Counted from the first letter of the stretch, positions 43,685-56,979 are shown. The stretch: DNA of 64,000 nt from Gnetum montanum (GCA_015680685.1 MNCI01002923.1:776872-840871), one strand, 5' to 3'. Translations and numbers: made by a program. Notes: generated by a model from the sequence alone, not told the origin.

Positions 43685-45607
43685 GCAATATAACTTGGAA
43701 TGTTTAGGTTTTGGATGTAATGTTTACAATTGGATGTGGATGTTCACATTGAGACTAGTACATTCACTTTCTTATTGGAATGTCCATCATCAAGTTGGGA
43801 TGTCCCAAAAAGGCTAAAAATTTCCACCTAAAATTTCATGTGATTGTCAAGGCTTTTTGAAAATATTCTTTGATGATCTTCAATAGCAAAAAATATCTAA
43901 TTTTTTATTATTAACCTCAATCTTATCTTAAACCCATTGTGTCTTTAGTTGAAACTTTTCATACAACATTTTGAAACTTTCTATGAAATTTTGAAACTTT
44001 TCAAAAATACTTGGGACTTTCCACAAGACTTCAAGCTCTTCCACAACCATTTACATGTCACATTTCACATACTACATTAGCTTCCAAGTATTCTACATCA
44101 CCTTAAGCCTACATAGAAGCATAGTTACTAAAACATACTTTTCCATTTACAAGTTTTAATTCGCCAAAATAACATTAATCTTCTTATTGATAAATTTTAG
44201 TTGGTATAAAGTCTCAAACCTTTGATTACTATAGTGAGCATGATACCTATTTAATGTGCTTATATTTTTTTCCTTTTATTTGGTTATATTGTTATTGGTA
44301 TTTTATAATTATCTTAGCATTTTTACATTTTGTTATGAACTATTATAGTGATATGTTACTTACTTATAACACTCTTGATTTGAAAGCTCTAATTTATGGG
44401 TCTAATTCTAATGGATAATGCTAAGTTATAAAGGAACTATATGTCTTGACGTATACTTATATTTCAATTATTTTAGATTCTAACACCCCACCTCCATCCT
44501 AATTTTGTTATTAACCCTTGATGCGTTTTGGTTAGACAAGTCACTAGACATGGGTCCCATGGGTAGTTATGCTAAGTATGCATTTTGGATCTTCTTATTT
44601 TTTGTGTTAATATGTCAAACTCAGCTTTTGTAATAAGCTTCAACATAGATTATTGCGTAATAAATATGATTTAAAATGAGACTTAGTTAATTGATATAAG
44701 GTGTTGGTTAGATTTCTATTTTCAAAATAATTCATTTTGCTTCATCCATAATGTGTTTTGGGGATTTATGTTGGTGGGTTCTACCATGATTGAGGGGTTT
44801 TTAATGAAAATTTATTTTTGCAATTGCACCCATAAGTTTCTTGTCAAATTATGGCAAATATCTTTTAACACTATAAATCTACATAAGTAAGGTTGTACAT
44901 AACCATATATGAGAATTTCTTTGCATATTTAAATCTAATGATATTTTTCTAGAAAGTATTGTCTAGAATTGCTAGGCTTTCATTTTTTTTCTTTATGTAT
45001 TTTTCTTTAAATTTTTCACATAGATATTTTGAATAATTTCTTTTTATGACTTTCTATTATTTTATGCCTATTTTCAATATATATTTCTCAATGTTTTGAT
45101 AATATTTTTGCAATTATTATGATGTTTTTTTTTTTGTAATTATGATAATTTTCTAGTTTATGATGCCTTACAAAATTCTTGGCATTGTTATCTAATCAAC
45201 ATAGGCATAGTATGGGATGCATTTGCATCAAATTATCATATTTGAGAAAATGTAGCATTTTGGCATCATTATACATTTGGAAATTTCATCTATCATTGAT
45301 ATTTTAATTATTGATTATAGAGAAGAGAATACATTTGATTAATATCATGTTTAGCCTTTGGTTGCCAAGATGTACTTAGTAGTATGGGATAAAAGGATAT
45401 AGGATGCATCATTGATTAACTTGGTTATTTTGATATGCTTCCAATAATATTCTGGGATATTTTTATATCATTTTTTTGAGTTGATTTCTATATATTTTAC
45501 ATTTGTAGCATATTGTTTTGTTATTTATGTAGTTATGTTAAAAAAATATTGGGATGCATTGAAGCTATTAATAATATTAATATTCATTATTTTGTTACCT
45601 ATGCATT
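43685..45607. other. AT-rich DNA without recognisable genes
   Basis: No coding motif, LTR boundary or repeat family recognised. Only homopolymer T runs and scattered short frames. Confidence 0.6.
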
Positions 45608-45624
45608 CATATTCATATTCATTG

Positions 45625-46658
45625 ATAGACTTTATCACTTCATTCATCAATACTTGCATTTGAATGCTTTGGTTCCTAGTCTCTTTCATGGTCTTCAATG
45701 GATTAATGGACTGAGCCTTCTACCCTATAAACCACATGTGCCCTTTTAGTTGTTGCATGACTCCTCTATGATTGTTAATCACTGCAATAGATCCTGGCAC
45801 AAAGATGAGTCTAAACAGTTTTGGTTCTCCCTCTTCTCATGAGTTTGGAGCCTTCCAACTCTTCCAAAAATTAAACATTTTCTTTGGTGCCTCCTTCATT
45901 AAGGCCTACCTATCGGCAAACGTCGTGAATACCTTGGGATTTCAAACCCTAATTGCCCTCTCTGTGGAGGCCCTGATGAATTTGTCCACGTTTTTTGGCA
46001 TTGTCCCTTTGCTCAGTCTTCATGGGAGTGGGTTTCTAAAGTTTTCCCTTTGTGCAAGTTTTCCCATGAGGATATCTTTTTCAGCTTTCTAGCCACCCCC
46101 TCCACTGATCTTCAGTTTCTTTGGGAAGTTATTAGGCCCCTCGTTCTTTACTATATATGGAAGCATAGATGCATTGTTCTTTTCCAAAATATTGATCCGT
46201 CTAAATCTAACCATTTAAATATTATGGAAAAATCTCAAATTCTTCTCCTTGTGCATTTCCAAATTATATCTCACACTTCTAAGTTAAAGTTGGATACTAA
46301 TAAGTTGTTTTATTGTTTGCAGCCTTGGAGCAGATATACCAATTCGTGTACTCTTCCTCATCTCAATCTACTACATCATAGTGTCTCATCATAATTTTGA
46401 GCATTTTTAGCTCTCTGTTGTTCCCCTAGTCTTATTAACTCATAGTTAGCATGAGGTTGCTCTTTGGAATGTACTCCCACACCCTGTGAAGGATTATGTA
46501 TCAAGATGTTTTCCTTCATCATTTGCATTTGACATTGTTCTTCTCCCTATTTAACCATCAATATGTTCAGATGTTGATCATGTACTTAATCTCATTTGAT
46601 CAATAAAATTCTCTTTTTTGGGTCCGACACACCCCCTCCACCCCCCTCACACCCCCCC
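45625..46658 (+). mobile_element. 5'-truncated LINE insertion with perfect 17-bp TSD
   Basis: 1034 bp flanked by CATATTCATATTCATTG at 45608-45624 and 46659-46675. The body carries the 3' end of a plant LINE ORF2 in the plus sense, then a 3' UTR with TTGATCAATAAAATTCTC. It ends in a C-rich tail (ACACCCCCTCCACCCCCC... to 46658) instead of poly(A). The 5' end is truncated, the usual outcome of target-primed insertion. Confidence 0.85.
45770..46395 (+). pseudogene. LINE ORF2 C-terminus (RT zinc-binding domain)
   Basis: In the plus frame LPTLPKIKHFLWCLLH is followed after a stop by GLPIGKRREYLGISNPNC, PLCGGPDEFVHVFWHCPFAQ and SSWEWVSKVFPLCKFSHEDI, the pattern of the reverse-transcriptase-associated zinc-binding domain of plant non-LTR elements (CPLCG...HVFWHCPFA). 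The open frame from 46050 continues through LRPLVLYYIWKHRCIVLFQN (printed as IRPLVLYYIWKHRCIVLFQN) to a stop at 46394. RT itself is missing. Confidence 0.8.
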
Positions 46659-46675
46659 CATATTCATATTCATTG

Positions 46676-48639
46676 CTTGTAATTTGTAACACATAATTGA
46701 TTAATGATATTCAAATTTTATTATCTATTATTAATTTAAATGTTACTCTCATGAATATAGAATTATGATATATGGCCATTTTGAGTGCACTTGAATTGTT
46801 TAGGGTACTAGGTTATTAAATTGATCTTAATTGATCTTTTCTTATTACCTATTCAATTGCTATTTTTCCTTGCCAACTAAACTACAAGTGATAGCTAATG
46901 GTATCTCTTCCTTGATAAGATATCATTTTAAATAGTAGTTAATTTTATATTGGTTTAATATTCAAATTAAGTCCTTTGGTTTATTGCTTGTTAGATGCTA
47001 ACATATCATCATATATACCCATGGAACGCATCCTATCTAGCACTTACTTCAAATGCTCTAAGGATCATTCCTCTACTTGAAGGTATACTAATCTTTCTTG
47101 CATATGATTCCATGTAAATTCTACTGCCTTAAGCATGAGTGGATGGACTAAGAAGATGATGCAACATCTTTGAAGAATGTTAATAAATAAATAATTTTAT
47201 GATTATGTATTCATATTCAATCTATTTTGGATTTTTAACCATGTTGATTGATGTTAGAATAAATTTCCTTATGATGTGATCTTGGATTAGATACAGATTT
47301 TGTGATTGAATATTATGTATGATTCATAGATGAATATAACTCTACTTGATATTTATGGATTTAGTGATAAGAAATTTAATTTAAATAATGATTATCCTTT
47401 TTATTATTTTTAAATTTCTAAGTTAAATTTTTTGTTTATATGTTTTGGTGAATTATTCAAGATTTGATAGATTTGAATGGAAAACCTCTTGCTGCAAAAG
47501 ACAATAACCTACCCACTTGAATTAACTATCATTGGCTTGGGGGATACCCTTGCATCTTCAAGGACTCCATATCATAAGAATTATCTGTTAAGGTAGAGAG
47601 GAGTAAGGAAAGAGAAACTTGAACAACCATATGATTTTCCTTATCACTCTTAAAGATTATAGGATAGTTAAATTAGAAATATTCTACTTACCTAGTTTCT
47701 ATAAAATGTTACACTTACTTTTAAGTATCTTTTGTTTCTTAGAAATTGCAACCAAGGGTGATTCTTAGTGCTTAAGAATTCTAAAAAAGAAATCAACTCT
47801 AGTCTAAGTAGAAATAAAGAATATGTCTACAAGAGAAGATAAACCATCAAAGTTGGTTTAAGAACTTGTTAGATTTATGAAATTGGAAATCATGGGTTCC
47901 ACTTTAAGTCTAGGTTTAACCAGTTTGCTTTGTATTTAGGGTTAAAGCTATGAAATATTTAAAGATATAAGGTTGTATAAGAAAAAATAGTCAATGAAAG
48001 GTGTCATAAGGTATTATCTCATTATTTGATAAGGCATCATTATGTTCCTCTATAATTCTTTTAAAGCATCATGTTCACTACATGTTCTAAGATGTAGCTA
48101 TAGTCAAATTGTTTTAGGTTTTAACATTCCTTCATTTATGAAAAAAAATATTTTTTCCAATTTTTAAATGAATGTATAATTTAGTATCAATCACTAAAAA
48201 AGTCATTTTTTATATAGCCTATGAGAATAAAATTTACTCATCATAGAAACTATGGCTCCATTCAAATTCTATAAATACAAGTTTTATTTGTTGTAATTAC
48301 TTTTACTAATCAATGAAGATTTAGGAATTTTTCTTACTCACATTATGAATAACTTATTTGTTTATAACTCAGCATTATTCATTGGAATAGAACCCATGAC
48401 TTAGAACATCCAAATCAAGAGTCTTACCACTAGAATAATGTCTCATCATTAACTTTGAAAATTTCTCACTTTAAAATTAAAATTAAAATTTTACATTAGC
48501 ATAAGAAAACAAGAAAAATGAAAATAAATGTAATTATACAACATTCAACATAGTATCATCCATAGATTGCATAGTAATTCTTTGCAAGATATTTCAAATC
48601 ATACCAAATTTATCATTAGATGCAATGATTTCTCAAGGG
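46676..48639. other. AT-rich DNA without recognisable genes
   Basis: No conserved coding motif, LTR pair or tandem repeat found. Scattered T-rich tracts only. Confidence 0.55.
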
Positions 48640-49810
48640 GTAGAGTGATCCTTAGATCATTAATAATGGTTGTTCTAAGAACATGACACCTCATAAAGAC
48701 TAACTGCAGAATTTTAAACCAAATTTTAACCTTGAAAATATCAAGGTAAATAATAACATTTATCTATAAATTGAAGATGTTGGAGATACTACAATAAAGC
48801 TTTCAAATGGCTTCATGGTAACAATAAGTAATGTATTCTATAGTTGTAATCTATCTAATTCTCTACTTTTGGTTAGATAGATGGTAAAATAAGGAAATCA
48901 TGTCAAATTTTAGCATGATGTATGCACTATAATGAAGCCCACAAGAAATATTATCACTAAAGTTAGAGCTCTCAAAATTTAGTTTTATTATTTGGAGATA
49001 ATAATAATTCTTATGGGTAAAAAATCAGAATTTAACAATTCAAAGTCCTTTAAAATAATCAAATTCAAGGATACTTAGAGGATTGAAATTAATACATTAA
49101 TAAACATAAGAATTTAGATAAAAGATTCAAGAATGGAAATTAGGGTAGGATGTGGCATTAGATGCTAGGCCACTCATCATATAATAACATTGAAAGAATC
49201 ACCAAGAATGGAAACAATATTGTGCTTAAAATAAAAAAATATTCTAAATACAAAGTGTAAAGAATGTATCAGAGGAAAATAAACTTCATCTCTTCATAAT
49301 TGTCATATGTTAAGGAGGGATAATTGTCTTAAAATTTTTCATATGGACTTGCTTAGACCTATGCCTATAATTGCATTAGGAGAAGCTAAATACTTTATGG
49401 TAATTACTAATAACTACACTCATTATAGTTGGACCTACAATTTAAAGACTAAAAATGAAGCATTTTCTATTTTTGAATCATTCCATAAATTGATTAACAA
49501 TGAATTCCAAAATGAAATTCATCATATTAAATCTTGGAGGTAAGTTCATTAATAATGAATTTAGCTAATATTACAAGAAACATGGTATTTATAGTAATCT
49601 ACATGTGGGTATTTATCCAAAATTCATTGAATAGTAGAAAGAAGAAATAGAATTCTATAAGAAATGTGTAGGTTTATACTTAAATATCTTTCATTATCAA
49701 ATGAATATTAAAATGACATAATTTACATGGCTTCCTACATCATCAATCTATTAATTTCAAGAACAAAAAAAAACTATTAAGAATATATGTAAGCTCATCA
49801 TTTTTTTTAT
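48640..49810 (+). pseudogene. Ty1/Copia remnant: protease and integrase fragments
   Basis: The plus strand gives CSKNMTPHKD followed by LQNFKPNFNLENIKVNNN (about 48670-48755), the GCSxHMT-type start of a Copia protease. Integrase follows in the 78-codon frame at 49307: HMDLLRPMPIIALGEAKYFM, VITNNYTHYSWTYNLKTKNE, AFSIFESFHKLINNE, preceded by HNCHMLRRDN (the GKQ/H...R region). Weak continuation through YKKHGIYSNLHV to about 49800. No LTRs or RT are seen. Confidence 0.7.
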
Positions 49811-49933
49811 TATTATATATCTTTTTTGTTATAACCATCATTATTATTTTTACAATTAAGATATATCCTAAAATCATAGTGCATATAGTATTTATGATAA
49901 AAATTAATTAGTCTTGATATCAAATAACAATTG

Positions 49934-50804
49934 TGATGAGTTGTAGTTCTATTGGTTATGTCGATGAGGCCTCATCGACACATCATATCATGCATTGACA
50001 AGGCCCCATCAACATAGTGTCTATATTCAGCTATAAATACATGTCCACTAGCTACATTTATAGCAACAAAGATTTAGTAGCAGTGAAGCTCTTGCATTTT
50101 TTTCATTTTAGAGTTAGAATTTTTCTTAGAGTGCCTATAGCAGGAGTCATTGAGTGTATGGTTCTTCATTCGAGTATTATTATACCTGAGCATGATAGTG
50201 TGTGTGGCAATAAATATGAACTTTCTGATAAACCTTGTAGCAATCTAGATAGATTAAATATTTTATTTATGCATTTAATTTTTTCAATTATTTATTAAAT
50301 ATTTTCTAGTCATTAAGTTAATGAAGCAATTAAGCAAGATAGATTAAACACATAAGTATGACTACTTCAAGCATAATATGTATTTTCTTGGTAATCTCAG
50401 TAGTGTTATTACTTAGTATGCCTAATTGCATAGTGCTTGGTAACCCAGCAGTGGATATGTGGGTTCAAGACATGTATGGAAAATGGGACAAGATGCTTAT
50501 GTTAGAACTAGTTAGACACTAGTTAATTAGTTAATTTAAATTAGTTAATCTAATTACTTTTATCTTCATTTGAACACCAAACCATAAAATACAAAATGAT
50601 AAAAATTAGATGCCTCAAGTACACTTAACCATACCAATGTACTTCATAAGTGTAATTGGAAAGACAATGATTGACCTTAAGGGAAAGATTCACTTCTAGA
50701 AGACTAGTGCACTAGAAACTACAGAGTTCATGGAATTTGACTAGATCGTGCGTGAACACTTGTGATTCATATGGTTAGGTGTAGAGGTATCTCACTGCTC
50801 ATCA
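49934..50804 (+). repeat. F 5' LTR with TATA box
   Basis: 871 bp, TGATGAGTTGTAG to CACTGCTCATCA, matching 61824-62682. U3 contains the 18-bp palindrome TCGATGAGGCCTCATCGA (49962-49979), then TTGACAAGGCCCCATCAA, then TATAAATA (50032-50039). Confidence 0.93.
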
Positions 50805-50828
50805 TTGGCACCATTAATGAGGACTTTG
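50805..50828 (+). other. F primer-binding site, tRNA-Asp type
   Basis: TTGGCACCATTAATGAGGA follows the LTR end directly. Same position and pattern as in A, B and D. Confidence 0.65.
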
Positions 50829-52880
50829 TTTTTTGAAATGTGCATTATCTAGGACTCTATTATTGGCAACAAGTGTGTGACCCTAAACTTGTGATCCACT
50901 ATTTATAAATTAGGTTTAGGAAAAGTTGAAAACCAAGGTAGGGACTTTGACAAGCATCACAATAGTAAGGGATTTATGAATGGTGGTCATAATGAGTGAA
51001 AAAATGGTGGTGGACACCATAGTGGAAATGGTGGTGGTGGTCCACATTCCTCTCCATCCTCTTCATCTAATTCTAAACATTCCTCTTCATCTACCAATTC
51101 TCATAGAATCCAGTATTGAAATAATTGTAATGAAGGTGATCAATGAGAAAACAATGACTATGAAGGCCACCAAGATTGAAGGGATGGCCAAAACCATCAT
51201 CAGCATCATCAACGTAGTGATGATGATGAACCTTTGTTAGTAACTTGAAGTATGAATAACATTGCAGAGGTAGTTAGAATTCCAACTAGGCATAGGAAAG
51301 ATAGTCAAATAAAGTGCTTAGACATGAATAATATCCCAAGATTTGAGGGGGGATACAATTTTGATCCATAGATAGATCTACAAGCTTTCCATGATGCCTA
51401 TTCCTTACAGAACATAGAAAATGAATAGTTGAAACTCAAGCTCTTCCCTAGGACACTCATCAAGGAAGCTAAAAGTTGATACTAGTTCTTGGAACCAAAA
51501 TCCATTTGCTGATGGAGTACCATGTTAGAGCTATTTAATGAAAAATATCAGACATACTCCAGAGTGTCAAATCTGAGAAGGCAAATCCAAGGTTGGAAAC
51601 AGGGAATACATGAACCCTTGGATGCCACCATGCATAGATACTATTCACTCTTACATTGATGGAATGGCCATGGTTATTCTCAAAGGAAACAACTTCATCA
51701 CATTATAGATGGGCTCAGAGTAGAAACTAGAAGAACCCTCAAGGTGCATGCCCAAGGAAGATTGTCTGAACTAAGATCTCATTAGATCCAAAGGCTAATT
51801 GAGCAAGTAGTAAAAGAAGAAGGTGAGCTATGAAAAAGGGAAAGTGTAGAATAGTATAATAGGGACCCTTCCATTAAAAAATGGAAGGTATTATTTTGTG
51901 ATGAGGAGTTACCGCTTGATGAAGTGGTGAATAGGAAAACCTTGCCCATTGAAAAATATATTTTTAATATTTTAGCAAAGGTTGATAAATTATGGAACTC
52001 TTTGGATGAAAAATTTCAAACTACTATGAAGATCACTAAAGAATCCAAAGAGCAAAATAGTGATTGTAACTGTAGAGTGCAAAAAGAAGCTAAATGTGCC
52101 TACTAATGAGGTAAGGGCAAAGCTATAGCTATAGAGGAAGTTATGGAAACTGACTTTGATGATGAAACTAATAGTGACATTTGTCAATATGAAAATCCAA
52201 AAAGTTGTTGCCCTGTGATGTCACAATTACAAGAGTCTAGGGTGTATGCATGGAATCCTCGACTAGCACATAGGCAAGCACCTAGATGATTACCTTATCC
52301 TCAAGGTAATCCAAGGTAGTTCCACTAACAAAAATAAGCTTTCTACCCAAGTGGAGCTCCTCCACAACCTTATGAACAATACCAATAGTGGTACCAACCA
52401 TAATCATGGGGAATGCCACCACCAAGGCAACAATACCCTTATAGGTAACCAAATCCATGCAGGTACTATGTTAAGCAACCCATCTCCCCAAGAAGTTTTG
52501 CAAGTCATACCTCATTTTAGCATCACTATTATCCTCTAGAGTACCACTGAACACATTCACCATCTACTTGAGGGGAAAATCCATATCCATATCCATACCA
52601 TCCTTTGCATTCGTCTACACACACACCTCTGCCTTCAACCCAGTTACTTTTGGCTCTATCCATGTAGGGTGAAATTCCTCTATAGCTACAACAACAAAAT
52701 GCTATGAGGGATATACATTCACAACCATCTTTCCAGCTAAGTGGTTTAGATAATCGATCTTGAAAAACACCCTTCTTTTGATCTAGCAGTCCTCTCCAAC
52801 CCTCATAATCTAGTTTGGTTGATCATCCTACATTTGCAATACCCTCATCCTCTGCATCAAATACCTTCAAGTGTCCTTCA
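50829..52880 (+). pseudogene. F gag
   Basis: N-terminal region degraded (a histidine/asparagine-rich stretch at 50980-51240). Core from 51330: PRFEGGYNFDP, DLQAFHDAYSLQNIEN, MLELFNEKYQTYSRVSNLRR, QIQGWKQGIHEPLDATMHRY, GHGYSQRKQLHHIIDGLRVE and RRTLKVHAQGRLSELRSH. Linker with EVVNRKTLPIEKYIFNILAK and DKLWNSLDEKFQTTMKITKE, then QLQESRVYAWNPRLAHRQAP, LPYPQGNPR and a proline/tyrosine/glutamine-rich end. It aligns with A gag almost throughout, with about a dozen stops. Confidence 0.8.
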
Positions 52881-52959
52881 AACCAAGTGCCACCTTGGAT
52901 TTGCACTATGATGCTAACTCATGTTGTTTATAACTAGATCAAGGTTTATAACTAGATCA

Positions 52960-53450
52960 AGGTTGGAAGTCCACTCATTTAACTACAGATCACTAAACAT
53001 GAGCCATGTAAGGATCTTCTTGACTTTGGTTTTAGAGATAATCTCATCTCCCATGACATGTACAAGGCCTAGAACCTACCATATCTCAAGAAGAGCAACA
53101 TTTGTCTAAAATTGGTAGATCAATCAATTACTATCCCTCTAGGATTTGTAGAGGACATTGTGACCACAATTTGTAAGTGGTCCTATCCTACTAATTTTCT
53201 AGTGATCAAGGTTGAAAACTACAAAGTTGACTTTCCCATCATTATAGGAAGAGCTTGGTTAAGCATATTTGATGAACATATGGGAATAAGGGACATCTCT
53301 CTAGAAATATCCAAAGAAAATAAATTAGGCAAGATAGAGAAGAAGCACATTCCATGCATTGTGTACAAAACAGGTGCAATTGCATGCAAAAGATTTGGTC
53401 CATCAAAAGTATATACATTAAAGCATGTAATTAGTATGCATAGGAAATAA
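52960..53450 (+). pseudogene. F aspartic protease
   Basis: LQITKHEPCKDLLDFGFRDN then LISHDMYKA is the catalytic half (LLDFG, aspartate present, the following residue phenylalanine). The open frame 53112-53450 continues IPLGFVEDIVTTICKWSYPT, NFLVIKVENYKVDFPIIIGR, AWLSIFDEHMGIRDISLEIS, the C-terminal lobe shared with A, D and E. A 17-bp tandem duplication (TATAACTAGATCAAGGT) lies just upstream at 52930-52963. Confidence 0.75.
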
Positions 53451-53639
53451 ATATTCAAAGGTGTCTATATGTAGTAGCCATAAGATAGGAGGGCACCCAA
53501 TGGTTGATAGCTAACTCTAATAGCAACACATTATGCATGGAACCAACTAAGAGCCTAACATGTGCTTATGTTGAAGGCATGGAAAAAATTGAACAAGTTC
53601 ATTTCCAACTCTCTAATGAAGATGATTATACTTGTTGGG

Positions 53640-54560
53640 GAGAGTTGGAAATCCCTAATAACTTCAAGTAGAAGCCCCTAGAAAAAAAAACATGGATTAT
53701 GCATTTTTTAAAAATGGTAAAATTCTCATAATTAATGCCAAACTTACTCCTAAATAAAAAGAAAAGTTGTTAAAGGTAGTTAATAAATGGCCAATAGCCT
53801 TTACTTGGTCATATCCTAAGCTAATAGGAATCAATCCAAGGATATGCCAACATTACATTTACATTGACCTGGTCATGAAGCCTACAAGATAGCTACAGAG
53901 GTAGTTGATTCCCTAATTGAAACAAATTTTCAAGGAGGAAATTAAACAAATACTCAAGGTGGGGTTCATCTATCCCATTGTAGATAGTGAGTGGGTTAGC
54001 CCACTCATAATGGTGTCAAAGAAAGATGGCAAGTGGTAGGTCTACATCAACTTCACGCTGTTGAATATGGTAACATTTAAAGATCACTTTCCATTGCCAT
54101 TTGTGGATCAAGTGTTAGACACTATATCTAGGAATTATTATTATAGCCTCTTGGATTGTTATAGTAGCTATAATCAAATCCAAATTATTCTAGAAGATGA
54201 GGCCAAAACAACATTCATGTATCCCTAGGGGACTTTTGCATATTGTAAGATGCCATTCGGTCTGTACAATGCCCCTGCAACATTTCAATGCTTGGTCCCT
54301 ATTATTTTCCAACAATATATTGGTAGTGGTATAGAAGCCTTCATGGATGACTTCTCCACCTATGGAGCTACATTTGAGCAAGCCTTGGATTGCCTTGAGC
54401 AAGTATTGAAGAGATGTGTTAAAACAAACTTGTAGCTCAATTGGCAAAAGAGCCATCTCATGATCCAAGAAGGCATTGTGCTAGGACACCAAATTTCATA
54501 AAAATGGATTTAGGTAGACCTGGAAAAGATACGGGTCATCCAAGAAATAACACACAAACC
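53640..54560 (+). pseudogene. F reverse transcriptase
   Basis: RT domain with KEKLLKVVNKWPIAFTWSYP, KLIGINPRICQHYIYI, ILKVGFIYPIVDSEWVSPLI, MVSKKDGKW, DHFPLPFVDQVLD, YSSYNQIQIILEDEAKTTFM, KMPFGLYNAPATFQCLVPII and the catalytic FMDDFSTYG (54339-54365; the usual YxDD or FxDD box). Several stops. This is the only RT among the five Athila-like elements here and the only candidate in the window for the enzyme that could copy the others, though this copy is dead. Confidence 0.85.
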
Positions 54561-54679
54561 ATAGATAGTTAAGGACACACAAGCTACTATCGATGATTCA
54601 TAGAGAATTTCTCTAAGATCACAAAATCATTGGTAGAACTTACAAAGAAAGATGCACCTTTCATTTGAATAAAAAAAAT

Positions 54680-55110
54680 GTGAACATGCATTCCAAAAAT
54701 TAAAAGAAAAGCTTGTAGAAACACCAATCCTACGAGCACTAGATTGGTCTAAACCCTTCCACATCATGATGGATGCATCTAACTATGCCTTGGGAGTGGT
54801 GCTCATGCAGATGGATGATAAGAAATGTCCATACTACATCCACTAAAAAAGCCAAAGCATTGTGGGAGCATAGTTAAATTATATCACCACGAAGAAAGAA
54901 CAAATGACCATGGTATATACTCTGGAAAAGTTTAACCACTATGTGCTTGACTACAAAGTATTTGTGCACACGAACCATAGTGCAATCCACTTCCTCATGA
55001 ACAAGCCAATAGTGAGCCCTTGTGTCATATAGTGGCTCATGATCTTGTAGGAGTTTGATCTCATGATGGTAGATTGGAAAGGAATTAAGAATGTAATCAT
55101 TAACCATTTC
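54680..55110 (+). pseudogene. F RNase H
   Basis: RNase H domain following RT: ETPILRALDWSKPFHIMMDA, SNYALGVVLMQMDDKKC (DAS block), NYITTKKEQMTMVYTLEKFN (the glutamate block, TTxKE), VFVHTNHSAIHFLMNK (the usual VYTDHAAL, here with asparagine for the catalytic aspartate), LQEFDLMMVDWKGIKNVIIN, HFSYL. Stops at several points. Confidence 0.8.
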
Positions 55111-55269
55111 TCTTACTTAAGATGGGATAATAAAGAAGAGGAGAGCCTACTCTTTGATCAATTTTTAGATGAACTCCTATTTACAGGAGTAACAAATGAA
55201 AAAATACCCATAGAAATAACATGGTACAATGGTATCCTCACTTATCTTCTTACTTAGGAGATGCCACAA

Positions 55270-56470
55270 GATCTTTAGATGGAAGTAACAATTTCTTCAT
55301 TGGGCCAAATACTTAATGGAAATCAATAAACATATCTACAAGGTGTGTTCAGATGGCCTAATTTGTTGGTGTGTCCCTAACAAAGTTCAAGTGTGCATTC
55401 TCCAGGGTGCTCACTAAGGGCCTTGCAAAGGCCACTATGTAGGGAGACACACAACCATAAAAATCCTGATGGCAGGATATTATTAACCTATAATCTTTAT
55501 GGATGTCCATTAGTTTATTAAATCTTGTGAACATTGTCAATAAGATGAGTAAATGACCACTCGCATGGAAGGTCCTCAATAGTCGATTTAACCATTAGAA
55601 CCTTTTGACATATAGGGAGTTAACTTCATGGGTCCCATCACATCCATGTCTAATGGAAAGGCACATATTATCATAGTAGTCAACTAATACACAAAATGAG
55701 TAGAGGCAACAACCGTTATTGATTGTACATTGTTCAATGCTGCTAGATTTATACAACAAAATATTGTAAATAAGTTTGGGGTGCCATATTCACTAATTTT
55801 TGAAAATGGAACTCATTTCATAGGTGCCACTTTTAGAAAGTTGATGCAACACTTGGGGTTTGAACATAAATTAACAACATCCTTTGATCCCCAAGCCAAT
55901 GACCAAGTAGAGGTAACCAACTGGGAGATCACAAAAATACTAACATGGACCATTAGCAAATATAGGAAAGATTGGAGTACAAAACTTAATGATGCCCTCT
56001 GGGCTTACCACTCAACATGGAAACTTTCTATTGGCTATTCTCCGTATGAGTTGGTGTACGAAAAAATTTCAATGCTCCCAATTCAATTTGAGCTTTGTAC
56101 ACTCTCAACAGCCTATGATCTAAATCTTGACCTAAGTCTAGCATAGAAAGAAAGGTTGATCAACCTAACTATGCTAGATAAAAATCAATTAGTAGCCCTA
56201 TCTTTGAATTAGATGCATAAGACATTCATCAAGCAACATCATGACCTCAAAACACAAAGGGTAAAACTTCAACCAAGATATCAAGTTTTCTATTAGAACC
56301 CAACACATGTACCTTAGAAGATAAAATTTTAAAAATTGTGGGAGGGACCTTATATAATTGATCAAACCTTTTCCTCTAGGGCCATGTTGATCTACAAACT
56401 TGAAAGCCCAAATAAAAAGTAGTTGGTCAACTTCCAACAAGTAAAACCTTTCCTAGTGCTAAGCTAGATC
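55270..56470 (+). pseudogene. F integrase
   Basis: Integrase core in several frames. LEPFDI then GVNFMGPI carries the first aspartate (55606-55608). The 138-codon frame at 55730 includes QQNIVNKFGVPYSLIFENGT, where glutamate replaces the second catalytic aspartate (SDNGTHF is usual), and FDPQANDQVEVTNWEITKIL with the catalytic glutamate. DALWAYHSTWKLSIGYSPYE follows, and the C-terminal module is LWEGPYIIDQTF. The D-to-E change and the stops inactivate it. The zinc finger (55270-55480) is poorly preserved. No chromodomain is seen. Confidence 0.8.
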
Positions 56471-56979
56471 ACTGCAATTACCACCTCGATGGATGGACAA
56501 CCACATTTTATTTTTCATGTCTCCTCCTTCCAACTCAGTCATGGGGGAGATGGCCATCCATGCTAATAATCCATATGGCTTCTCAATCTTTCCACTTTTT
56601 TTCCACATCTTTCTTATTTTCCAAGTTATTTATTTTACAAATTTTTTATTTTTAGATTTTTCTAATTTTACATCATTGTTAGTACCTTTGAACCTTTCTT
56701 TATTATTTTACATTTTCTTATATATTTTAATTTTTTTTGTTTTGTTCAAGTGTGATATTTCCTCATTTTTCTAATAAAATGGCTTTATTGCCATAGGACA
56801 CAGTACCACTATTGTTATTTATGGTTTGTGCTTAATGTTGTGATTGTCAATGTCTGGTTTCTATTTTTGAATTCTAATGTTTGATGACTTTGACATGGTA
56901 TATTCTTCATGGAATGGGTAATGAGTCCATGACATCTACACATCTGATAAACTTTATGATTTTTCATGAGGTCTCTTTG

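Noticed and set aside
56536-56556. GTCATGGGGGAGAT as a second, central polypurine tract
   Set aside because: The purine run is weak in E and D, while the reading frame (FSHG-type peptide) is kept in all five elements; a coding explanation fits better, though a dual role is possible.
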